This document shows, in pieces, positions 56,618 to 64,000 of a DNA stretch of 64,000 bases. The position numbers and the translations under genes were made by a program. Numbering within the stretch: position 1 is the first letter of the stretch; each line of letters begins with the position of its first letter. Below the pieces are notes generated by a model, which saw only the letters and a program-made list of their open reading frames with translations, was not told the DNA's origin and ran no database searches. The DNA lies in contig NC_044924.1 in assembly GCF_003576645.1 (NCBI RefSeq), forward strand, positions 19,193,908 to 19,257,907, read 5' to 3'. The stretch comes from Ipomoea triloba. Taxonomy: Eukaryota; Streptophyta; Magnoliopsida; Solanales; Convolvulaceae.

Positions 56618-59600
56618 TTACTTCTTGTTGTTGGCTTCCCTCTTCTTGTTAATAGCTTCTCGTGTCTTGATGGGGTCTTTAGGATTTACCAGGCTTATGT
56701 ATTCGTCTGTAACATCTAGATGCCTGTAGTTTCTGTACGCTTCCCCCACGAATTCTCCATCAATCACTCCATCTTTCCACCATGCAATGCATTCTTCTGG
56801 AGACATATTGCTATGAACAGATATTCCAGTGATCTTCAGAAGCTTGAATATCTCCAGAGTCAGTTTTTGTTCAGTATCTTCCCTGCTTCCAAACTTAAAG
56901 TTTGTCATGATAAGGTCGATCTTTCTTTCTTCTTCTGACTGTTGTTCTTGTCTTTTTCTTCTCCTTTCTCTGTCCTCTTCTCTCCTTTTCTCCATTTCCA
57001 GTGTACGCTGGACCCTTAAGGTTTCTGCTCTTTTCGCTTCCTCCAGTTGTTTGCTTACTGATTTTGGGACTTTTGGAGGAGGTCCAGCTGGTTCACTTGC
57101 TGCCCTTTTCTTGCCTGTTGTATTTTCCCCCTTTTTCCCTTTATTTTCCCCCTTGGTGGCATCATCAGTACGGGAAAGGAGGATGGACATACCTTCGAAG
57201 AGTGCTTGAAGTTGGGCAGGCACTTGGTTCGACAGATCATCGAGTAGTGTTTTCATCATGTCCTGTCGAAGTTCACTGGAATACTGGAAGGCTCGAAGCT
57301 CTGCTCGCATCTCGGCTAATTCAGCTCTAGCACTTGCAGCCTCTGCTCGAGCTACAGCAGCTTCACCAGTGGCTTTCCGTGCTGCATCCTCAGCCCATAC
57401 TGCCTGTTCGAGAAGTTCGGCATGACGGCCTTGGGATTCACTTGTGCCAGCAGCAGGCATTGCAGCATTGCGGACAACAGCGAGTATCCTTTCGAGCTGA
57501 GCCATCTTCTGAGATTGATCAGCCATGAATTGACGCACTCCGCCAATGAAGACTTCTTCGGCCTGTTGATCATAGTCAGAAGTAGGAGAAGGGAAGTGAG
57601 AAGTACCTTTTGTCGGAGGGGACTTGGGTGCTTCCAGATTTCCACCCATAACTTGCAGTTGCGAGTCCACCTCTCGATTAAGTGTCTGAGGAGCCACAGG
57701 GACACCGGGTTCAGAGCTCGAAGGTAGCTCCATGTCAGGCGCTTCCCGGTTTCCACCTGAGGGATGGATCACTTCTTGCTCTTCACCTCTCGAACCTGGA
57801 GCCTCAACTTCAGCAACTGTTGAGATTGGATCAGCCGGGGAGGGTTCTTCGGTATTGGACGCTTCCCGGTTTCCATCCAATAGAAGTTCCCCCTCAGCGC
57901 CACTTCTCGAACCAGTGCTGGGAACTTGGTCATCTGCTGGTGAGGTTGGAGAGGAAGTGTCGACAGGTGCTTCCCGGTTTCTACCTTCGATGGTCGCATC
58001 GTCCTCCTCAGTACTTCTCGAACCAGCAGGACTTGGGGCAATCTGCTCTAAGTGCTCATTGGACTGCATTTCGGTCTGCTCCGATGAGTCTGGAATGATA
58101 ACTATTTCAGGAGCAGTAGGAAAACCCGGCAGTGTGAGCAACGGAACTACATCCTCTCGAACTATCTGAGCTTCATCGTTGTCAATCGAGGGTGTGGACG
58201 TAGGCGGTGGCAAAAGAAGAACAGTGTTGGGAGCCACCTCAAGTGCTTCAGAGGTCTCGGAGTCACCTCTCGAAGCTGCTACCTGTTCGTCCAGAGCAGA
58301 GAAATTTACTTGGGACAAGGGGATTGCGGCTGTTGGTATTGGGTTCTCAGAATCATCTCGAGCAATCGCAGAGGTCTCTCCTGGACCTCTCGTATTCTCT
58401 ACTTGATGTCCCAAGGATAATGCAGTGGCGAGCCTGATATCCTCTTGAAATTTAGCTTCTAATTCAGGATCCACTACAGGCTCGGCTTCAGCTTCTTGTG
58501 CATCAACAGCTATGCCCTTTCCTTTGTCAGATCGACCAAGATTTCTCCTGGTCACGTGCATCTCATGGGCAAGATTCAGAAGTTCATTGGCTGGGATTGC
58601 AGTGAGGTTTAACCAATTTAAAGCAAAGTCCTCCTCAGCCACCATATCTGCTGCTCTCGAAATCAGTTGATCAATCGGACCTGTTCTCTAGTTGATCCAT
58701 CGAAGCACTCTGGAGAAGTCATCCAAGCTAGACACATTTTCAGTACGTTGATCCAACTGAGAAGTGATTTCAGCATTTAGCTCATCAGAGTTAGCAGACA
58801 GGATTTCTGTTGCCGAAGCAGCTTCCACTGTTATCTCTCGAACCACCTCTCGTGGTTCCTCTACTTCTGTCTGTACTGGATCACTGATCCCAGTACCTTC
58901 AATCTCTCCAACCTCCTCTCGAGGCTCGTCAGTAGACTCCTCAGCACCCTCAGCATTATCACCAGCATGTAGACTAACAGATAAAGCTTCTGACAGAGAC
59001 CTGGTAGGGGGCACTCTCTCAACCTCAGTGGCCAGTGTAGCCTGAGGTTCCCCCTGGGCTTGTGCCCTGTCTTCGAATGGTACTTGGATAACTGAGGGTG
59101 TTACCTCTCGAATCTGAGTGATGGCGATGGTTTTGGCTTTCTTAGCCTTCTTTGAAATGGCAACCCTCTTGACCAGGGTATCTAGAGGCTCATCATCAGA
59201 TTCTTTCTCCTTGGCTGGGGCTTTCCTTTTGCCCCTTCCCTTAGGCTTCGAGGGAGAAGGTGCACCCTTAACACCTTTAGCCTTTGAGGCTTGAGATTTC
59301 ATCCTACCCATATAGGTATTCCGATGAATCTCTCGCCCTTCCCTCAGTTCTAAGCCCTTCAAGCTTAGAAGATATTGAACAACAAAACCGAAACCAACCT
59401 TTTTACTGATCGTCAGGTTGATGTTGGAGACTGAGCTTTGCACCTGCTGTTGAAGAGAGTTGAAGATGATATGTGCCCAGTCCATTTTGTTGTTGTTCCA
59501 GATGGCGTGGAGGATTTTGAGGATGTCCAAATTGATTTCGTCAGTTCCAGACACCTTGCCGAGCACGAATTTCATTATAAGGTCGGCAGCGAGAGCAAAC

Positions 59601-59949
59601 CTCTCCTTTAGGTGGAATTTGCGGAGGGCAGAGGATGCTCTGGGCGGTGCAGTCTCTAGTCGGATTTTATTCTAAAAAGCTTGCTTGTCTAGGTCGTAAT
59701 CCGAGAGATGCTAGACTGCCTCCTCCGACGTCGCGAAGTCGAATGCCGCTCTGAGGTCACCAACAGAGGTCGTGATATCAATCTCATTGAATCGACTCTC
59801 TATTTTTCCTTTCGTGACCTTGGCATTTGCGAACCATTCTGTGAAGTCGAGGTCGTGAATGGTTCGGTAGTCATGCGTCATGTATTTCATTAGTCCTGCC
59901 TTCTCAAACTTCTTCAGGACTTTCTCCGCCATCTTTGGATTTGACGAGT
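56618..59949 (-). pseudogene. Large 3' ORF of SIRE B
   Basis: One continuous frame from the N gap to the TAA at 56618-56620, interrupted only by TAG at 59711, 59672 and 58688. The N-terminal part (about 59300-59900) is homologous to the large ORF of element A. A basic Lys/Arg-rich stretch (KGRGKRKAPAKEKE) is followed by a long acidic, Pro/Ser/Glu-rich region with five degenerate repeats of about 40 residues around GNREAP. Then comes an Ala/Glu/Arg coiled coil (AARKATGEAAVARAEAASAR) and a charged helix (EKRREEDRERRRKRQEQQSE). The C-terminus has a small globular segment (SPEECIAWWKDGVIDGEFVG). No signal peptide or membrane helix is visible. A structural or nucleic-acid-binding role is more likely than an envelope, but this is inference. 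Confidence 0.65.
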
Positions 59950-60273
59950 NNNNNNNNNNNNNNNNNNNNNNNNNNNNNNNNNNNNNNNNNNNNNNNNNNN
60001 NNNNNNNNNNNNNNNNNNNNNNNNNNNNNNNNNNNNNNNNNNNNNNNNNNNNNNNNNNNNNNNNNNNNNNNNNNNNNNNNNNNNNNNNNNNNNNNNNNNN
60101 NNNNNNNNNNNNNNNNNNNNNNNNNNNNNNNNNNNNNNNNNNNNNNNNNNNNNNNNNNNNNNNNNNNNNNNNNNNNNNNNNNNNNNNNNNNNNNNNNNNN
60201 NNNNNNNNNNNNNNNNNNNNNNNNNNNNNNNNNNNNNNNNNNNNNNNNNNNNNNNNNNNNNNNNNNNNNNNNN
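59950..60273. other. Assembly gap, 324 N
   Basis: It hides the start of the large 3' ORF of SIRE B. By comparison with element A about 110 codons, beginning with a Ser-rich stretch, could be missing. Confidence 0.95.
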
Positions 60274-60914
60274 GAGATGATATTTATATAGGCATGTTCC
60301 CACTTATCAAGATAATGCCTTTAAGAGCGGAAAAACCGTCAATAACCGAAGACCACGTGGCTACCATTAATGCCCAACATTAGCCAACCCACATATGTCC
60401 GTTGAACTCATTTGTTTTACCTCTCGAAGGTAAACTCTCGACTTTGCTAGTTTAAGGATCTTCCCTTTGAGTGATTGATCCCTAAACCCCCTTATTCCTC
60501 CATCTAAGCACTCCTGTGGTTAAGGATCTTCCCCCTGAGTGATCGATCCCTAACCCTCCTTATTCCTCCATTTTAGAGATACGTAGATAGTCAGTTTGAT
60601 ATCTTTTGAAGTGATTTCTCGAACTACCCCCCTTTTTTTTTCGAGACATAACGCAGACAGGCAAACTGAACATGTACCTCTCGAACTACCTTTCGAACAC
60701 AGATTGCGATATGGAGACAAGATTGATTCATCAAAAGAAGATATCACTTGGAACATTTCCTTAAGTTCATTTAGTGATTTTCGAAAACATTACAAATGAA
60801 TCAATATCCTAATAGATTCCATAGAAACTTTTGTTTGGCCTTGGTCAGCCTAATAGGAATCTATCGTTAGAGCAGGAACTAGCCATCTAAAGTCCTATTT
60901 TTCTAATAACAGAA
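60274..60914 (-). other. Non-coding spacer between the two 3' ORFs of SIRE B
   Basis: No credible frame. The sentence AAGGATCTTCCCYYTGAGTGATYGATCCCTAA is present twice (60455-60486 and 60522-60553), and CTCTCGA words are frequent. Confidence 0.5.
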
Positions 60915-61286
60915 CTAGGGGTGGCTACTCCCTTTCTTGTTCTTCTCTCCGCTGCTGCCTTCCTCACAGGCTTCATCTCCCTTTCCCTTGGTTCTCCATT
61001 TGGTTGAGGGAGGTCCTTTTCCAGAATGTGCAGCGGTAGGAGTCCCACTTATACGGGACTCTTCTCCTGACTCCAGTATCCCATCGTTGTGGATCTCCTC
61101 GTATTTGGGGATCCATTCACCTTGGATGGGAATAGGATGCTGGCTTGGATTATCAGGAAGCTCCGCAATCTGTTCACCCTTTGTTGATTCTGGATAGTTC
61201 TCTCCTTGAAAGTCTTTGGACTTCGTTGCTGATTTTCTCCCTCTATACCAGAACGGTACATCGTCTTTTCCTTTCTTCTTCTCCAT
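60915..61286 (-). CDS. Small ORF 3' of pol in SIRE B
   Basis: The ATG at 61286 opens 123 codons: a basic start (MEKKKGKDDVPFWYRGRKSA), an acidic middle (GEWIPKYEEIHNDGILESGEE) and a Lys/Gly-rich end (GEKNKKGSSHP). It lies 200 bp after the pol stop, as does the small ORF of element A, and both begin with M-x-K-x-K-G-K. No known domain. The frame is open here but broken in A. Its conservation of place and charge pattern argues for a real product. Confidence 0.5.
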   Translation of the reverse strand: MEKKKGKDDVPFWYRGRKSATKSKDFQGENYPESTKGEQIAELPDNPSQHPIPIQGEWIPKYEEIHNDGILESGEESRISGTPTAAHSGKGPPSTKWRTKGKGDEACEEGSSGEKNKKGSSHP

Positions 61287-61486
61287 GAAGAAGTCGATGA
61301 CATAAACTGATGAGAAAACCCTTCTATTTATAGCCCAAAAAGGTTACCACTGTTGAGTCACGGGATGCGATATGAATGACCATTCAATGCTTGTGTAACT
61401 CCAAAGCTGCCATAAAGTTGATGAAACCGCTCCTCACATGCGAAATAGTTCATGGCACTAAATACAAGAAGATAAGATTTGACCAT

Positions 61487-64000
61487 TCATCCCAATTCTA
61501 TCATTCCCAATTCTAACCTTAGTTGAGAAAATCTATTTTCACACAATGCTTTTGTGAAAATATCTGCTAGTTGCTCCTCCGTTGCAACGTATTCCAAAGT
61601 TATGTCCTTTTTCTCAACATGGTCTCGGATGAAGTGATACTTGATATCAATGTGTTTTGTTCTTGAATGTAACACTGGATTCTGAGTGATAGCTATGGCA
61701 CTTGTGTTGTCACACATGATCTTAACCTCTTTACATTCAACACCATAATCCAGTAGTTGTTGCTTCATCCATAAAACCTGAGCACAACAACTTCCAGCTG
61801 CTACATATTCTGCCTCAGCGGTGCTTGTAGCTATCGAATGCTGTTTCTTGCTAAACCATGAGACAAGTCTTCCACCTAGAAACTGACATGTCCCTGATGT
61901 GCTCTTTCGATCTATTTTACAACCGGCAAAGTCCGCATCTGAATAACCCATAAGTTCGAAAGATCCACCTCTCGAATACCAAAGTCCAACACTTTGCATA
62001 CCTTTGAGATATCTAAGGATCTTTTTAGATGCATTTAAGTGACTTTCCTTAGGACTTGCCTGAAACCTAGCACATACACCTACTGCAAAGGATATATCTG
62101 GTCTACTAGCAGTTAAATAACGAAGAGATCCGATGATACCTCGATATGTAGTTTGATCGACCTCTCGACCTTCACTGTCGACATCGATACGTAGAGAGGT
62201 TCCCATGGGTACTTTGACTGAGGATTTCCCTTCTATATTGTATTTTCTGAGCAGATCCTTGGTGTATTTCTCCTGATTGATGAAGATACCTTCCTTAAGC
62301 TGTCTCACTTGTAATCCAAGGAAGTAGTTTAGTTCTCCCATCATGTTCATCTCGAACTTCCCTTTCATCAACCTGGAGAACTTCTCGCACAAGTCTGGAT
62401 TGGTGCTTCCAAAAATGATATCGTCCACATAGATTTGCACCAATAAGATGTGACCCTCATCCTTAATTCTAAATAGTGTTTTGTCCACTAGGCCTTTGGT
62501 GAACCCACACTGAAGTAGAAAAGAGGATAAGGTATCATACCAAGCTCTCGGAGCTTGTTTTAAGCCGTAAAGTGCCTTCTTTAATTTGTATACTTTGTCA
62601 GCTCCCACGTCCTTCAAGAAACCCGGAGGTTGTTCAACGTACACCTCTTCTTCGAGAAGTCCGTTCAGAAAAGCGCTCTTGACATCCATTTGATATACTT
62701 TAAAGTCTTTGAAGGCGGCATATGCGAGAAAGATGCGTACGGCTTCGAGACGTGCCACTGGAGCGAAGGTTTCATCAAAATCTATTCCTTCCTCCTGACA
62801 ATAGCCTTTGGCAACAAGTCTGGCCTTGTTCCTAACAATGACTCCATCCTCATTCATCTTGTTTCTGAAAACCCACTTTGTACCAATGACATTCTGATGA
62901 TGAGGTCTCGGAACTAGTTCCCAAACATCGTTCCGTTCAAACTGATGAAGTTCCTCTTGCATGGCTTGCACCCAATCTGGATCACATAGAGCCTCATCGA
63001 TCACCTTAGGCTCTATTTGTGATAGAAAGCAAGCAAACATGCTTTCTCTGTATGCTGATCTGGTCCGAACTCTGTCACGTACATCTCCAATTACTTGATC
63101 AGCAGGGTGACTTCTCAGCCATCTTAGGTCGGGTTGTGGCTCCTCAGTTGATACTTCCGTTGAAAGTTGAGAAGTGGGTTGAACATCTATGATCTGGATT
63201 GGATCAGCTGAGTCAGGAGCTTTCTTCTTTGTAGACTCTTCATCATCTGATTCTGACTGGAGTTCCGCTACGTCTCGAACTATCGACTGCTTGTCTTCGA
63301 GAGGTAAGTTTGATCTCTCGATAAACTCTGGCTGATCTTCCTTAGCTGCTTCCATTGGCTTTGATGGTTGATATGTCGATGCTCCATCATCAAAAGAAAC
63401 ATGTATGGATTCTTCAACCACCAGTCTCTGCTTGTTGAAGACTCTGAATGCTTTACTTGTCGATGAGTATCCCAGAAATACTCCATCATCTGCCTTTTCA
63501 TCAAAAGTCCTTAGCTGAGTCTTCCCATTGTTGTGGACATAGCATTTGCACCCGAATGTGTGGAAGTAGCTTACATTCGCTTTTCTTCCATTCCACAACT
63601 CATATGGAGTCTTTCCAACTCCTTTCACGATCAAGGACCGATTTTGGGTATAGCACGCTGTGTTGATTGCTTCTGCCCAAAATCCTTGAGATATGTTGGC
63701 TTGCGAGAGCATGGTCCTTGCAGCTTCCTTGAGAGTTTTGTTCCTTCTTTCAGCAACCCCGTTCTGTTGAGGCGTTCGAGCAGCTGACAACTGATGACGA
63801 ATACCGTTTTCGTTGCAGTAGCTCTCGATAACTTGATTAACGAACTCTCCACCTTGATCTGACCGAATCTTTAGTATCGAGACATCCTTTTCAATTTGAA
63901 CTTGCTTCAAAAGATTTGGCAGGGCAATTTTTGTCTCGCTTTTCTTGGTTAAGAACACGGTCCAGGTGAATCTTGTGTAGTCATCTACTACCACAAGAGT
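61487..64000 (-). CDS. Pol of SIRE B: integrase, RT, RNase H (5' part outside window)
   Basis: 835 codons are open from the window edge to a stop at 61487. Counting from the Met at 63994, the integrase triad D4, D46, E82 (D,D35E) is complete, with the motifs RSDQGGEF and [12 protein letters not shown]. An acidic linker (about 215-290) leads to RT (about 330-600) with [11 protein letters not shown], the catalytic YVDD at 522-525, and [17 protein letters not shown]. RNase H has [30 protein letters not shown] and DNTSAI. The frame ends ELGMIELG. All catalytic residues that I can check are present, so this part could be functional, unlike the same region of element A. The protein copies element RNA and inserts the cDNA. 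Confidence 0.92.
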   Translation of the reverse strand, partial: TLVVVDDYTRFTWTVFLTKKSETKIALPNLLKQVQIEKDVSILKIRSDQGGEFVNQVIESYCNENGIRHQLSAARTPQQNGVAERRNKTLKEAARTMLSQANISQGFWAEAINTACYTQNRSLIVKGVGKTPYELWNGRKANVSYFHTFGCKCYVHNNGKTQLRTFDEKADDGVFLGYSSTSKAFRVFNKQRLVVEESIHVSFDDGASTYQPSKPMEAAKEDQPEFIERSNLPLEDKQSIVRDVAELQSESDDEESTKKKAPDSADPIQIIDVQPTSQLSTEVSTEEPQPDLRWLRSHPADQVIGDVRDRVRTRSAYRESMFACFLSQIEPKVIDEALCDPDWVQAMQEELHQFERNDVWELVPRPHHQNVIGTKWVFRNKMNEDGVIVRNKARLVAKGYCQEEGIDFDETFAPVARLEAVRIFLAYAAFKDFKVYQMDVKSAFLNGLLEEEVYVEQPPGFLKDVGADKVYKLKKALYGLKQAPRAWYDTLSSFLLQCGFTKGLVDKTLFRIKDEGHILLVQIYVDDIIFGSTNPDLCEKFSRLMKGKFEMNMMGELNYFLGLQVRQLKEGIFINQEKYTKDLLRKYNIEGKSSVKVPMGTSLRIDVDSEGREVDQTTYRGIIGSLRYLTASRPDISFAVGVCARFQASPKESHLNASKKILRYLKGMQSVGLWYSRGGSFELMGYSDADFAGCKIDRKSTSGTCQFLGGRLVSWFSKKQHSIATSTAEAEYVAAGSCCAQVLWMKQQLLDYGVECKEVKIMCDNTSAIAITQNPVLHSRTKHIDIKYHFIRDHVEKKDITLEYVATEEQLADIFTKALCENRFSQLRLELGMIELG

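Larger units (their letters stand above)
54508..64000 (-). mobile_element. SIRE/Maximus-type copia retrotransposon B (5' part outside window)
   Basis: From high to low coordinates: integrase core onward in an open pol frame, a small ORF, a large ORF with three TAG codons, a polypurine tract and the 3' LTR. It shares layout and sequence with element A but its LTR is longer (1818 bp). It lies in the gag of copia element E. The target flank at the 3' end is GGGCA (54503-54507). It contains the 324-base N run. Confidence 0.88.

Noticed and set aside
56618..59949. Retroviral-type envelope gene
   Set aside because: No signal peptide, cleavage motif or membrane helix visible; coiled coil and charged repeats only.

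Overview
The window is repeat-rich nuclear DNA of a flowering plant. The evidence is the element set: Ty1/copia elements of SIRE/Maximus, Ale-like and a third type, Ty3/gypsy elements of Athila and Tekay/Del type, CACTA ends, and a Mutator-like element that has captured a plant HMGA-type gene. I cannot name the species. I see no intact host gene, tRNA, rRNA, operon or CRISPR array. The only host-gene sequence I recognise is two fragments carried by DNA transposons.

Left nest, about 1-32885. A SIRE-type element (C, minus strand) has its 5' LTR at 23399-32885 and a stub of gag at 23121-23300. A second SIRE-type element (A, minus strand, 5' LTR 21889-23120) inserted into that gag and runs off the left edge. 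A was hit by a CACTA transposon (618-6658) that carries pieces of an Obg/NOG1-type GTPase gene and was itself hit by a Tekay-type solo LTR (1879-5000). A was also hit by a non-autonomous Athila-like element (11472-17054). The LTR of C is broken up by solo LTRs (23699-25000, 30177-31586, 31635-32704), a Tekay 3' end (25175 to about 28840) and a Pack-MULE (28848-30098).

Middle, 32886-51269. Non-coding DNA with a 181-bp tandem duplication, microsatellites, a possible MITE and two copies of a palindrome-headed repeat is followed by a young Athila element (H, minus strand, 36974-44876, target duplication TATAT). Next come AT microsatellites and an Ale-like copia element (46711-51235) with short LTRs and a badly decayed polyprotein.

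Right nest, 51270-64000. A plus-strand SIRE-type LTR (F) is interrupted by a Tekay-type LTR (G, 51606). G is interrupted by a copia element (E, LTR 52308-53643 plus gag), and E by SIRE-type element B (minus strand, 3' LTR 54508-56325). B has an open integrase-RT-RNase H frame and two extra reading frames 3' of pol, and it runs off the right edge.

Three assembly problems matter. A single N at 17646 joins two contigs that share about 1.6 kb, so 17657-19269 repeats 16033-17645. A single N at 41608 hides the missing protease and most of RT of Athila H. A 324-base N run lies at 59950-60273.

The signals most worth following are family-specific palindromic cassettes in the LTR promoter regions, short words dispersed through whole SIRE elements, an all-amber set of in-frame stops, and the two gene-capture events.
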